Shown here piece by piece: positions 37,508 through 46,872 of a DNA stretch of 64,000 nt. Origin of the DNA: Oscillospiraceae bacterium (GTDB taxonomy: Bacteria; Bacillota; Clostridia; Oscillospirales; SIG627); contig SVQW01000010.1 in NCBI GenBank assembly GCA_015065085.1, forward strand, positions 35,012 through 99,011, given 5' to 3'. The notes under the pieces are model-generated. The model had not been told where the DNA came from and searched no databases. It worked only from the letters and a program-made list of their open reading frames with translations. How positions within the stretch are numbered: position 1 is the stretch's first letter; every line of letters begins with the position of its first letter. The position numbers were made by a program, and so were the translations under genes.

Positions 37508-39395
37508 GAACTTCACAAAAATCATGGCTATTATACTCGCTGCTCTTATGGTGCTTGGCGCCATCGGAATAACTATCGGCAGTATATGGACCGTCGGTGC
37601 TCTTGAAATAGATGACACCGCAGAAGCAGCCGACATTGTCACAGTAACCAACGAAGCAGAAGATGTGTCATCTTCTGCTTCGTCATTATCGGACAAAATT
37701 GTCCGCGTGGGTCTTTTCTTCCGCAACTCCTCCTATGATCTTCTGCGAATGAATCACTCATTTTCTTCCGAGACAGGGCTTCGTTTTTTCATGACAGATG
37801 AAAACGGAAATGAAATCGTTTCATTTTCTTCGCCTGTAAAATCTGTTTCGGTTGTACGTGAGGCTGACGTCGCAAAAAACGAAAAAGGCGTTTACGAATC
37901 GGTCAAAAACAAAGATAACGCCGATATACACACTTTTGCATTAAGGGTAACCGACTCTTTTCCCAACGAAATTTCCATCAAAAAAGAAATAGCATATGCA
38001 ACTTCAAAAAACGGTTTCGACCCATTTTACCCTATATTTGAAAAGGGCAATATGTATGTTGGAATGGGTGACTATTCCACATCAGAAGAAGCGCTCGAAA
38101 GATACATTAAGCTTTCCGGTGTGTACAAAAAGGAATTTGCACTCAAATCCGCCTCCGATACATATATTACTGTTATAGATAATGACACAGGGAAAATTAT
38201 TCTGCGTGCCAACACATCGATGTACGGGCTGAAAATTGAGCCTAACTATAAAAAAGAGCAAAGTAATGACGCCGATGACGGTGCAGATATCATTGATTCT
38301 ATTGTTCCGTCACTGAGTATTGAAGCCATTGATATAAAAATCGAAGAACCCGTAATAGAGTACGACACACTCCCCTATTTAAAAACCGCCGTAGGGAATA
38401 TTTACGCAGGCACATTTGAATACAAAGCCACTTCTGACGGACTTACGCTCACAAACATCCTCAAGCTGGACGACTACGTAAAAAGTGTTGTTCCGTTTGA
38501 AATATACAACGACTGGCCGAGAGAAGCTATAAAGGCATTTTCCATTGTATCCAGAACGTATGCACTTTCCAGCTTCCACAGCGGTGCAGATTTTGATATG
38601 TGCAGTGAAACCCACTGCCAGGCATACCTCGGAAGAGGGCGCTCTACCGAATACTCGGATTCCTGCATTGATGAAACCTCAGGCATGATTCTTACTTATA
38701 ACGGCGAACCTGCCAAAACTTTTTATCATGCCATTTCAGGCGGTTCAACCGAAAGTGCCGCAAACGTTTGGGGCGGAAGTACAGGAAAATACCCTTATCT
38801 CGTTTCTGTTGATACACCCGAAGAAAAGTACGGCTCATATAAAAACGGTCTTTGGAGTACAGCTGTCACCATGAGCCAGCTTTCTGAGTACATACTCGGA
38901 AAAGAAGCTTATGCCGACAAATTTACCTCATCCATTACCGATTTAAAAATACTTGAAACCACACCGGCGGGTTATGTTTACAGTGTGCTGCTTACAGATG
39001 CCGATGGCAACAAGGTGGAAGTAAAAACAACTGACAAAGTGCGTATTCTGCTTTCAAAATTTGTCAAGAGCGCAAACTTCATCATGACACGCGGTATTCC
39101 CATGATTAAAGCTAATTCACTACTTTCTACGCTCCCCACCGACAAAGCATACCCTGTTCTCACAGCAAACGGTGAAGGAACAATATCCGCCTCGGATAGT
39201 TTGTATGCCGTTTCCTCCGACCTTACCCCCGGACGCATTGCAAACAATGGTTCATTGCAATTTATCGGAAAGGGTTACGGTCACGGTGTCGGTCTGAGTC
39301 AGTACGGAACCCACGATATGGCTGAAATGGGTTATGATTACAAAAAAATACTTTCCATTTATTTTCCGGGTACTGTAATTTCAACTTACGAATAA
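37497..39395 (+). CDS. SpoIID/LytB domain cell-wall protein
   Basis: A 632-residue exported protein with one N-terminal helix (about 10-32). A poorly conserved N-terminal region of about 270 residues, with a SPOR-like stretch near 180-230, precedes the SpoIID domain: LKLDDYVKSVVPFEI, AIKAFSIVSRTYAL, CSETHCQAYLG, AKTFYHAISGGSTESAANVWGG, and the final KGYGHGVGLSQYGTHDMA. In sporulation SpoIID is a lytic transglycosylase that cuts denuded glycan strands; vegetative LytB relatives act in wall remodelling. GTG at 37497 with AGGAGAG upstream is preferred to TTG at 37488. It overlaps the preceding gene by 11 bases. Confidence 0.9.
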   Translation: MNNKNFTKIMAIILAALMVLGAIGITIGSIWTVGALEIDDTAEAADIVTVTNEAEDVSSSASSLSDKIVRVGLFFRNSSYDLLRMNHSFSSETGLRFFMTDENGNEIVSFSSPVKSVSVVREADVAKNEKGVYESVKNKDNADIHTFALRVTDSFPNEISIKKEIAYATSKNGFDPFYPIFEKGNMYVGMGDYSTSEEALERYIKLSGVYKKEFALKSASDTYITVIDNDTGKIILRANTSMYGLKIEPNYKKEQSNDADDGADIIDSIVPSLSIEAIDIKIEEPVIEYDTLPYLKTAVGNIYAGTFEYKATSDGLTLTNILKLDDYVKSVVPFEIYNDWPREAIKAFSIVSRTYALSSFHSGADFDMCSETHCQAYLGRGRSTEYSDSCIDETSGMILTYNGEPAKTFYHAISGGSTESAANVWGGSTGKYPYLVSVDTPEEKYGSYKNGLWSTAVTMSQLSEYILGKEAYADKFTSSITDLKILETTPAGYVYSVLLTDADGNKVEVKTTDKVRILLSKFVKSANFIMTRGIPMIKANSLLSTLPTDKAYPVLTANGEGTISASDSLYAVSSDLTPGRIANNGSLQFIGKGYGHGVGLSQYGTHDMAEMGYDYKKILSIYFPGTVISTYE

Positions 39396-39399
39396 CATA

Positions 39400-39434
39400 A
39401 AAAAACATCTCTTCGTGCAGAAGAGATGTTTTTT
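39400..39434. terminator. Bidirectional terminator between convergent envelope genes
   Basis: A 14-bp stem (AAAAAACATCTCTT and complement) giving T runs on both strands; it lies immediately after both stop codons. Confidence 0.92.
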
Positions 39435-39435
39435 A

Positions 39436-40569
39436 CTATTTGCCGTATGTTACCAAACGTTTCAGAATTGCCGCCGTTTCGGCACGTGTCGTTTTTCCCT
39501 GAGGGTCCAGTGTATTATCATTTCTGCCGCGTATAATATCCATATCGGCACATATCTGCAGTGCATCAACTGCCCAGCCACTGACATTCACATAATCGGA
39601 AAAAGCGGTTATATCAGCCTTTTTTTCGGGAATTGATAACTTTTTATACATCGCATAATTTGCAATTATTTTTGCCGTCTGTTCGCGTGTTATTGGCGAT
39701 AATGGAGCAAACTCGGCAGAACTTATTCCGCTGACAATACCATTTGCCGCCGCCCAGTTGACTGCCTTTTCATAATATGACCCTCTTTCAACATCGTCAA
39801 AAGAAGAAGTCTTTGCCTCGGGTTCGCCTTCCATTCTGTAAAGGACCGTTACAAACATCGCTCTGTTTGTATGAATCAGAGGGCTGAACAAAAGCTCTGG
39901 CTCATTTGAGGTACCGGTCATAAGACCTTTTTCATAAACGTACGCCACATCCGAGAAGTACCAGTCAGATTCATTTACATCGGCATATACCTTCTTGGGC
40001 TCAAACGGCTTTTCATCCGGTATTTCATCCGGTAAAGTATCAGTCGGCGGCACAAACGTATCACCGGGCACGGTAGGTGTATTATCCGCCTTGCCATCAT
40101 TCAGATTCAAAACTGCACCCGTGACATCAAAATCTACATTTTTGAGTGCGGAATTCGAAATATTTCCGTTCTTATAGTACAGCGACAGTTCAGTATTTCC
40201 CTCTGCGCTGTCATTGATCTTGAATATTACTGTGTATAGTATTCCGTCTGTTTTCACATCCGATGTGCCTATCCAAACCGCGCTGACGGAATCAAGAGCG
40301 GATAAGTCCTGCGACAACTGTATGTTGGACGTAATGTTTTTTCCTGAAAACGCTTCACCGGTTTCTATTGCGACCGGTGTAAGCTTTTCTTTATCAAACA
40401 GCATATTCAGCGAAAAACCGGCAATGCCGGGGTTATCAAGAAACACAACATGGGCTTTAACGGTTTTTTCAACAATTTCAGCAGAAATTCTGATTTCAGC
40501 CGCTTTTGATGCCATAATCAAAACGGAAAGCATTACGGCTGTTGTAATTATCATAACAATTCTTTTCAT
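39436..40569 (-). CDS. Cell-surface protein with cohesin-like domain and three SLH repeats
   Basis: A 377-residue exported protein: signal peptide about 1-23; cohesin-like beta-sandwich about 25-155 (FLDNPGIAGFSLNMLFDKEKL and GILYTVIFKINDSAEGNTEL); a Pro/Thr-rich linker about 160-190; then three SLH repeats (VNESDWYFSDVAYVYEKGLMTG, the YYEKAVNWAAANGIVSG unit, and WAVDALQICADMDIIRG), which bind pyruvylated secondary wall polymer. This is the plan of a cell-surface anchoring scaffoldin, although no dockerin was noticed in the window. AGAGGAGAG precedes ATG. Confidence 0.87.
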   Translation of the reverse strand: MKRIVMIITTAVMLSVLIMASKAAEIRISAEIVEKTVKAHVVFLDNPGIAGFSLNMLFDKEKLTPVAIETGEAFSGKNITSNIQLSQDLSALDSVSAVWIGTSDVKTDGILYTVIFKINDSAEGNTELSLYYKNGNISNSALKNVDFDVTGAVLNLNDGKADNTPTVPGDTFVPPTDTLPDEIPDEKPFEPKKVYADVNESDWYFSDVAYVYEKGLMTGTSNEPELLFSPLIHTNRAMFVTVLYRMEGEPEAKTSSFDDVERGSYYEKAVNWAAANGIVSGISSAEFAPLSPITREQTAKIIANYAMYKKLSIPEKKADITAFSDYVNVSGWAVDALQICADMDIIRGRNDNTLDPQGKTTRAETAAILKRLVTYGK

Positions 40570-40591
40570 ATGTATCTCTCCTCTGTGAGAT

Positions 40592-40987
40592 TTATTTAAT
40601 CCACCATTCGGGCGTTATTTCTCCCAGTCTTACTGTTCTGCCCGAAGAATAATCCAGCATTATTTCGACATCATGGTATTTTCCCGCCATAAGCTGTACC
40701 ATGAATTCACGGCATGCACCACAGGGCGCACCGCTCGATCCGTCCGGCAGTATGCACAGCACCTTATCTATTTCCTGCTCACCATTGGTGATCATATTAA
40801 AAATCGCGTTTCTTTCGGCGCACACGCCCAAACCTGAGCACGTATCAATGCACACCCCTGTATATATTTTTCCCGTTTTTGACAGAATTGCGGCAGAAAC
40901 CTCACCGCAGGTTACATATTCCGAAATCCTGCGCTCGTTCAAAACAGCTTTTGCCGCACAGTACATTTCATTCCAAATCTTTTCCAT
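40592..40987 (-). CDS. cdd: Cytidine deaminase
   Basis: A 131-residue zinc enzyme that converts cytidine to uridine in pyrimidine salvage. The zinc site is complete: C56-A-E58 (VCAERNAI, Glu58 is the proton shuttle) and P88-C-G-A-C92. Length fits the short homotetrameric type. ATG at 40987 follows AAGGGG with good spacing; an ATG six bases earlier directly touches that site. It begins 16 bases after the AraC-family gene and may be cotranscribed with it. Confidence 0.93.
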   Translation of the reverse strand: MEKIWNEMYCAAKAVLNERRISEYVTCGEVSAAILSKTGKIYTGVCIDTCSGLGVCAERNAIFNMITNGEQEIDKVLCILPDGSSGAPCGACREFMVQLMAGKYHDVEIMLDYSSGRTVRLGEITPEWWIK

Positions 40988-41003
40988 AAGCATCCCCTTA
41001 CTG

Positions 41004-41768
41004 TTACTCTGCAAGATTCATTTTAAGCGGAGAAACACCATACTGCTTTTTGAAAGCTTTGCTGAAGTACAGCGGGTCGGAATAACCCACCGACAGCGCA
41101 AGCTGCTTGACAGTCTCCATATAACCTATATCAATGATAACCTTTGCACGCGACATACGCTTTTCAATGACATACTCCTTTGGGCTCATACCGACTTGGG
41201 ATGTAAATATCCTTCTGAAATATGTATGCGAAAGACCGCACATCCGGTGAAGCTTATCGATTTTCAAATCTGTGTCATACATATGGTTCTTCAGATAAAG
41301 CATGGCGGGTTCAATAACCGCCGACTTCTTTTTATCCATATACATCAGGTTCTCATAATTGTAGAGGTAAGAAAGAAGCTCGTAAATCTTTGAAACACAC
41401 AAATACCTTTCACCCGTATTTCCGAAGTTCCACATATCAGCAAAATTATTGAAGAAGCAATCGTTATGATAAAAATTATCAAGGGAATATATGCGCGGCT
41501 CATCTGACTGAAAATCACCTTCGAAGTTTATGATAGTACCGACACAATCCTCCTCCGAAGCAGCCCGGTATCTGTAACTGCAGCCCTTGGGTAAAAATAT
41601 CATTTCTCCGGGATTCAGAAAAAATGCTGCAGTACCGAAGGTGTACTCCATAGTTCCGCTGATTCTGAAGATAAAGGTATCTGCTTTTCTGGAGTTGACC
41701 TCGCCCAGACGCCTGGCCGTTTGTATTATTGCCGATTTTATTTTCAAATTCTTTACTTCACCAAGCAT
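41004..41768 (-). CDS. AraC-family transcription regulator
   Basis: A 254-residue regulator. The N-terminal half is cupin-like (FIFRISG, GTAAFFLNPGEMIFLPKG) and should bind a small ligand. The C-terminal AraC domain has two helix-turn-helix units, IDKLHRMCGLSHTYFRRIFTSQVGMSP and VKQLALSVGYSDPLYFSKAFKKQYGVSP. GAAAGGATAT precedes ATG at 41768. It is divergent from an MFS transporter across 145 bases, its most likely target. Confidence 0.92.
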   Translation of the reverse strand: MLGEVKNLKIKSAIIQTARRLGEVNSRKADTFIFRISGTMEYTFGTAAFFLNPGEMIFLPKGCSYRYRAASEEDCVGTIINFEGDFQSDEPRIYSLDNFYHNDCFFNNFADMWNFGNTGERYLCVSKIYELLSYLYNYENLMYMDKKKSAVIEPAMLYLKNHMYDTDLKIDKLHRMCGLSHTYFRRIFTSQVGMSPKEYVIEKRMSRAKVIIDIGYMETVKQLALSVGYSDPLYFSKAFKKQYGVSPLKMNLAE

Positions 41769-41853
41769 TTTACCCGATATCCTTTCAGAAATATATGCCT
41801 TTAATGCACATTGCTTTTATGTTTCAAAAATTCCATAAGGTTTATTTATTCTA

Positions 41854-41882
41854 TTTACAACAATCATTTTTTCCACTATACT
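41854..41882 (+). promoter_or_regulatory. Promoter of the MFS transporter gene
   Basis: TTTACA (41854-41859), 17-base spacer, TATACT (41877-41882), in the divergent region shared with the AraC-type regulator. No clear operator repeat was identified. Confidence 0.6.
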
Positions 41883-41913
41883 TAAAGCAAATTGAAGCAA
41901 TCGGGAGATTTGT

Positions 41914-43215
41914 ATGATTAAAAATTATTTTAAAGCTTTAAGGTTTGACTATTCGTGGGTAATCATAGGTCTTAGTTTTGTGATAGTGGCGACCAGTCTG
42001 GGATTGTGCAGCAGCGGGCGCAACCTGTACCTTACAGCCATAACGGATGCATTGAACATTCCGCGCGGTGCATTTTCACTGACCAACACAATAAGATTTT
42101 TCACAACAACGGCAGTTAATTTGTTTTTCGGAAAGCTTGTTTATCGTTTTGGAATTAAAAAGCTTCTTTGTGCAGGGTTTATATCGCTTATCTGCTTTGC
42201 GCTTATCAATGCTTTTGCAAGCAATCTGTTTGTTTTCTACATAGGAAGCTTATTTCTTGGAATCGGCATCTCCTGGACCAGCACTACAATGACCAGCACC
42301 ATTGTAAACAAGTGGTGTAAAACAAACAAGGGTACGGTTACAGGTGCCATTCTTTCGGCGAACGGTATAGGCGGTGCAATAGCCGTGCAGGTTATTACAC
42401 CCATCATTTTTGAAGAGGGAAAGCCTTTCGGCTACCGAACGTCTTACCTTATGGTTGTCGGTGTTCTGGCGGTTGTATTGCTGTTAGTCATATTGCTATA
42501 CCGAGAAAATTCCAAAGACACAAACGAAAAAGACATTGTCACAGCCAAAAAGCGCAAAGCGCGCGGAACAGGCTGGGTCGGCATGGATTATGCAACAGCT
42601 ATCAGAAAACCATACTTTTACCTTGCCGTTCTGAACATGTTTTTCACGGGCATGGCTCTTCAAGGGCTTGGCGGCATCAGCTTTCCACATATATACGATA
42701 TGGGCATTGATGTCGGCTTTGTAGCAACGATATCCAGTGTAAGTTCAATTCTTTTGACCATATCTAAATTTTCAACAGGTTTTATATACGACAGGATAGG
42801 TATGCGGCTTTCCATGAATATCTGCTTCTTTTGCGCGTTCATATCCGTAACGGGACTTGTGCTTGTGAGCAATACGCCGATGGGATATGCAATAGCTTTT
42901 ATCAGAAGCATATTTTCCTCGTTTGCGCTTCCGCTTGAAACCGTAATGCTTCCTCTTTTTGCAATGGAACTTTTCGGCAACAAGGAATACGAAAAATTCG
43001 TCGGTATCTTTGCCGCGGCGAGCACAGCCGGCTTTGCAATCGGCTCACCCTTCGGAAATGTGTGCTATGACCTGCTGGGCAACTACAATCTTGCATTTTA
43101 TGTCTTCGGAGCCATGTTGATTTTTGCGGCGATATCGATGCAATACGTGCTTTCAGCGGCAAGCCGCGACAGAAAGAACATTGAAAAAGCAGAAAGTATG
43201 CAAGTTACTGCTTAG
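41914..43215 (+). CDS. MFS transporter (OFA-like, monocarboxylate or similar)
   Basis: A 433-residue integral membrane protein with about 12 helices and a charged central loop at roughly 195-225 (KDTNEKDIVTAKKRKARG). The first helix with its short entry (DYSWVIIGLSFVIVATSLG), and GFISLICFALINAF later, recall the oxalate/formate antiporter branch of MFS. GGGAG lies before ATG. It faces the AraC-type regulator, so its substrate probably is, or resembles, that regulator's ligand. Confidence 0.85.
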   Translation: MIKNYFKALRFDYSWVIIGLSFVIVATSLGLCSSGRNLYLTAITDALNIPRGAFSLTNTIRFFTTTAVNLFFGKLVYRFGIKKLLCAGFISLICFALINAFASNLFVFYIGSLFLGIGISWTSTTMTSTIVNKWCKTNKGTVTGAILSANGIGGAIAVQVITPIIFEEGKPFGYRTSYLMVVGVLAVVLLLVILLYRENSKDTNEKDIVTAKKRKARGTGWVGMDYATAIRKPYFYLAVLNMFFTGMALQGLGGISFPHIYDMGIDVGFVATISSVSSILLTISKFSTGFIYDRIGMRLSMNICFFCAFISVTGLVLVSNTPMGYAIAFIRSIFSSFALPLETVMLPLFAMELFGNKEYEKFVGIFAAASTAGFAIGSPFGNVCYDLLGNYNLAFYVFGAMLIFAAISMQYVLSAASRDRKNIEKAESMQVTA

Positions 43216-43320
43216 CCATATAAATCCGTACACATAGATTATACCACGAAAACAATGTTATTTCAATACGATAATTCTTGTTTTTTTGTAAAATAATCCT
43301 TGGATGCACAAATATAAAGA

Positions 43321-43350
43321 ATGAACGGATGAGTATTTTCATCCGTTCAT
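43321..43350. terminator. Terminator between the MFS and histidine kinase genes
   Basis: A 12-bp perfect stem (ATGAACGGATGA and complement) with a 6-base loop, T-rich on both sides, close to the kinase stop codon. Confidence 0.8.
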
Positions 43351-43362
43351 TTTCATTATGCT

Positions 43363-44889
43363 TTATTTTTCCTCTGCATCTATGATTTTTGGCGGTTCGT
43401 TGGTTCTTGTGAGAGTGAATACGAATTCGCAGTACTTGCCGTACTCAGATGATACTTTTATATCCTCATTGTGCTGATCAATAATTGTTTTTACAATGTA
43501 AAGCCCCAAACCCAAACCGCTTTTATCAAGTCCGCGCGAGCGGTCGCTCTTGTAGAACCTGTCGAACACATACGGTAAGTCCTCCGTGGGTATTCCCTTT
43601 CCGCTGTTTCTTACAGAGACATTTATTTTCTTATCCTTTTCGGTAATAGAAATTTTCAAGCTACCGCCTTCGTCGGCAAATTTAATGGCATTATCGCACA
43701 GATTATACAGCACCTGATGCATGGCATCCACATCCGCCAACGCAAACATTTTATCCTTGGCGCACTCAAACTCAACATCAAGCCTTTTTTGGTCAATTCG
43801 TTTTTCCTGAGCTATGAGTATCTGACGTCCCATTTCGCATATATCAAAGGGAATTTTATTAAACTTTCTGTCGCCCGCCTGCATACGAGAAATATCAAGA
43901 AGCGAAGCCACAAGACGTGAGAGTCTGCGTACCTCGGACGAAATAATTCCGAGGTAATGCTCGTGCTGCTCCGGCGGAATAGTGCCATCCAGTATGCCGT
44001 CTACAAAACCCGAAATAGTAGTCATGGGTGTACGCAAATCGTGTGAAACGTTAGCAAGGAAGCTTTTTCTCAAATCTTCGTTTTTGGCAAGAGAGCTTGC
44101 CATATTATTGAACGCCAAAGCCAGTTGGGCAACCTCATCGTGACCGGTAACCTTTACACGCACATCAAATTTACCCTGTGCAAAGGATTTTGCTGCTTTA
44201 GACATGCTCTTTAGCGGCTCGGTAATTTTTTCACTTATAAGATATATTGCAATAAGAGCCACAAGGAATATCCACAGCGCAAGTACAACAGTGGTTCTGG
44301 TTACATTTTCAACAAGACCCGAAACCTGCATGGAGCTTGTACAGATAAAAATAACACACTCGATGTCATCAGTATTGATTATTTCATTCTGTCCCTCTAT
44401 ACTGCTTTTGTAATCGTCATTGGCGGTCAGAAATGTTATATAATTCATATGGCGACTGCTGAAAACACCACCGAGAGTGCTGTACGAATAATTATCTATT
44501 CCCGCTGCCACATTACGTACTATTTCGGGCGGAACATCGCTGAGAACACGGTCGTTAAGCTGATCTCTGCCCTCTGTACTCATAAACAGTATTTCGCCTT
44601 CCTTATCGGTAATAAGTATAACGGACTTACTGTTTTTTGCCTGTATGTTGAGATCGCGGGAAATGCGCCCCGAATGTTCCTCAACCAGAGTGTCAAAATC
44701 ATCCGTGAACTGGAGCATATTATTGACATTTATGATTATATTACGTGCAGTCTGTTCCATAAGGTCGTGCTTGGTGTTTATGGAAAAGTTGGTAACAATC
44801 GCGCTGACAATGAGTATAAGTACCGAAAAGCTGACAAAAAGTATTACCATAAATGCTGTGATATATTTTGTAAATACGCTTTTAAACAA
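43363..44889 (-). CDS. Sensor histidine kinase with HAMP domain
   Basis: A 508-residue kinase: helix about 10-33, an extracellular domain about 35-195 (possibly dCache/PAS-like), helix about 198-218, HAMP linker about 220-270, HisKA with His283 in VSHDLRTPMTT, and an ATPase domain with NLCDNAIKFA, SGKGIP and GLGLGLYIV. The start is TTG at 44889 with AGAGGTGAGC upstream. It follows its regulator gene after a 73-base gap containing a GC-rich hairpin, so the kinase is probably made at lower level than the regulator. Confidence 0.93.
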   Translation of the reverse strand: MFKSVFTKYITAFMVILFVSFSVLILIVSAIVTNFSINTKHDLMEQTARNIIINVNNMLQFTDDFDTLVEEHSGRISRDLNIQAKNSKSVILITDKEGEILFMSTEGRDQLNDRVLSDVPPEIVRNVAAGIDNYSYSTLGGVFSSRHMNYITFLTANDDYKSSIEGQNEIINTDDIECVIFICTSSMQVSGLVENVTRTTVVLALWIFLVALIAIYLISEKITEPLKSMSKAAKSFAQGKFDVRVKVTGHDEVAQLALAFNNMASSLAKNEDLRKSFLANVSHDLRTPMTTISGFVDGILDGTIPPEQHEHYLGIISSEVRRLSRLVASLLDISRMQAGDRKFNKIPFDICEMGRQILIAQEKRIDQKRLDVEFECAKDKMFALADVDAMHQVLYNLCDNAIKFADEGGSLKISITEKDKKINVSVRNSGKGIPTEDLPYVFDRFYKSDRSRGLDKSGLGLGLYIVKTIIDQHNEDIKVSSEYGKYCEFVFTLTRTNEPPKIIDAEEK

Positions 44890-44916
44890 AGATTGCTCAC
44901 CTCTTTTTCAGAAAGA

Positions 44917-44941
44917 ACGGGCGGCAGTTACTGCCGCCCGT
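44917..44941 (-). terminator. Attenuator-like hairpin between regulator and kinase genes
   Basis: A 12-bp, almost loopless GC-rich palindrome (ACGGGCGGCAGT arm), followed on the minus strand by TCTTTCTG. It would reduce transcription into the kinase gene. Confidence 0.6.
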
Positions 44942-44962
44942 CAGTGTGACACATATTGCTAA

Positions 44963-45649
44963 TTAAAGAAGTTCGAACTTATAACCGACGCCCCAAACGG
45001 TTTTCAGAGTCCATTTATCGCTGACATTTTCAAGCTTTTCTCTGAGGCGCTTAACGTGAACGTCAACTGTACGGCTGTCGCCCAGATAATCAAATCCCCA
45101 AACCTTATCAAGAAGCTGATCACGGGTAAACACACGGTTATAATTGGAAGCAAGGAAGTAAAGAAGCTCCAGCTCCTTAGGAGGAATATCAACCGCTTTT
45201 CCATTGAGCTTAAGCTCATACTTCTGCAGGCTGATTTCAATATTTTCGAATTTTATGACTTCATCCTCATCGGAGTTGTCGTGTCCGCTGTAACGGCGGA
45301 GAACCGCCTTGGCACGTGCGGAAACCTCCTTCATATCAAAGGGCTTGACAATAAAGTCGTCAGCACCCAACTCAAGACCCAGAACTTTATCAAACACCTC
45401 GCCCTTCGCGGTAATCATGATAACAGGCTTGGATGACATTTCACGGATTTCACGGCAAACCTGCCAACCGTCCTTTTTGGGAAGCATAATGTCAAGAAGC
45501 ACAAGGTCGGGCTCATAAATCTTGAAAGCACTGATAGCCTCAGCACCCTCGTTGGCTATTTTTACCTCATATCCCTCTTTTTCAAAGTAAATTTTCAGCA
45601 AGTCGCAAATATTAAGATCGTCATCAACAACAAGTATCTTTGTAGCCAT
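44963..45649 (-). CDS. OmpR-family response regulator
   Basis: A 228-residue regulator: receiver domain with acidic pocket DDD near residue 9-11, phospho-acceptor Asp53 (LLDIMLPKKDG) and the conserved Lys in IVKPF, followed by a winged-helix domain ending in LKTVWGVGYKF. ACGGAGG precedes ATG. First gene of the pair with the HAMP kinase. Its stimulus is unknown. Confidence 0.96.
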   Translation of the reverse strand: MATKILVVDDDLNICDLLKIYFEKEGYEVKIANEGAEAISAFKIYEPDLVLLDIMLPKKDGWQVCREIREMSSKPVIMITAKGEVFDKVLGLELGADDFIVKPFDMKEVSARAKAVLRRYSGHDNSDEDEVIKFENIEISLQKYELKLNGKAVDIPPKELELLYFLASNYNRVFTRDQLLDKVWGFDYLGDSRTVDVHVKRLREKLENVSDKWTLKTVWGVGYKFELL

Positions 45650-45873
45650 AAATTTTACCTCCGTAAGTAAATGTATAATTTTATTAATAATTTCTTTGTG
45701 AACTAAATTTATTTTGTACTCTAATTATAACACACTTTCGATCAGAATTGATGAACTTATTGTTAATTACGAAAACTTTTTCAATGAATTATCTCCGAAT
45801 TATTGTATTTTTGGTTTTTTTGTGCTATAATTTAATGTAACTAAAATATAACGGATTAAGGTGAACTCAACCA

Positions 45874-46821
45874 ATGGCAGAAAACAGTGCCGCACTTGTA
45901 GCCCAGCAAGTAATCATCCTGCTTTTTGTAATGCTGTGCGGAATTTATGCAAGAAAACGCAATTTCATTACAGCCTCTTCTACATCCAACTTTTCCAAAG
46001 TCCTTTTAAGCGTTTGCCAGCCATGCCTTATAATCTCATCCTTCCAGGTAGATTACACCGAGGCGCTTTTGTCGACAGGTCTTAAGGTAACGTTGGTTTC
46101 TGCAATAATGCACTTTTCGCTTATAGTAGTATGTCTCTTTATTTTCAATTTTATCAAAGACAACTCTCAGCGTAAAATATACCGTTTTTCCACAATATTC
46201 GGAAACTGCGGATTTTTGGGTTTTCCCGTGCTCAATGCCATGTATGGCGATGTGGGAATATTTTACGGTGCATTTTTTACGCTTGTTTTCCATGTGGTTG
46301 TATGGAGTTACGGCATTTTCATGCTCACTGCGGGAACAGGCAAAAAACGCTTTGATGTGCATCAACTCAAAAATATGATAAACCCCGGAACCGTATCAAC
46401 ACTTGTCGGAGTATTGCTGTTTGCTTTTCAGATAAAAATCCCCTCTCCGCTGATTGATGGCATTGACATGGTGGGTGATGTCACCATTCCGCTTTCCATG
46501 TTAGTAGTCGGCGCGCTTATCGCCAACACAAATTTTTCACGCATTTTCAAAAACGTACATATGTACTGCTTCTGTGCAATAAAGCTTTTAATTCTGCCTT
46601 TCATTGCCATACTTATTTGCAAGCTTTTCAATGTAGACCCTACGCTTCTCGCACCCATTGCCGTAATCATGACCGGCACACCCGCCGGTACCATTACCGC
46701 CTCCCTCGCAGAGCTTTACGGTGAGGATGCCGTACTGGGTTCCGAATCGGTCGGAATATCAACCATTCTTTCCATCGGCTCAATACCTCTTATGATTTAT
46801 CTGGCAAATCTTATACTTTAA
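45874..46821 (+). CDS. AEC-family (auxin efflux carrier-like) transporter
   Basis: A 315-residue membrane protein with about 10 helices arranged in the AEC pattern: an N-terminal ILLFVMLCGIYARK, FGNCGFLGFPVLNAMYG in the first half, and VIMTGTPAGTITASLAELYG in the second. Bacterial members carry malate, malonate or other organic acids. AAGGTGAACTCAACC precedes ATG. It is followed after 51 bases by an unrelated membrane protein, so cotranscription is uncertain. Confidence 0.88.
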   Translation: MAENSAALVAQQVIILLFVMLCGIYARKRNFITASSTSNFSKVLLSVCQPCLIISSFQVDYTEALLSTGLKVTLVSAIMHFSLIVVCLFIFNFIKDNSQRKIYRFSTIFGNCGFLGFPVLNAMYGDVGIFYGAFFTLVFHVVVWSYGIFMLTAGTGKKRFDVHQLKNMINPGTVSTLVGVLLFAFQIKIPSPLIDGIDMVGDVTIPLSMLVVGALIANTNFSRIFKNVHMYCFCAIKLLILPFIAILICKLFNVDPTLLAPIAVIMTGTPAGTITASLAELYGEDAVLGSESVGISTILSIGSIPLMIYLANLIL

Positions 46822-46872
46822 CTCTCTGCGGTCAATACTATACCATAGACTCAAACCGGAGGTGTGGTAGGT

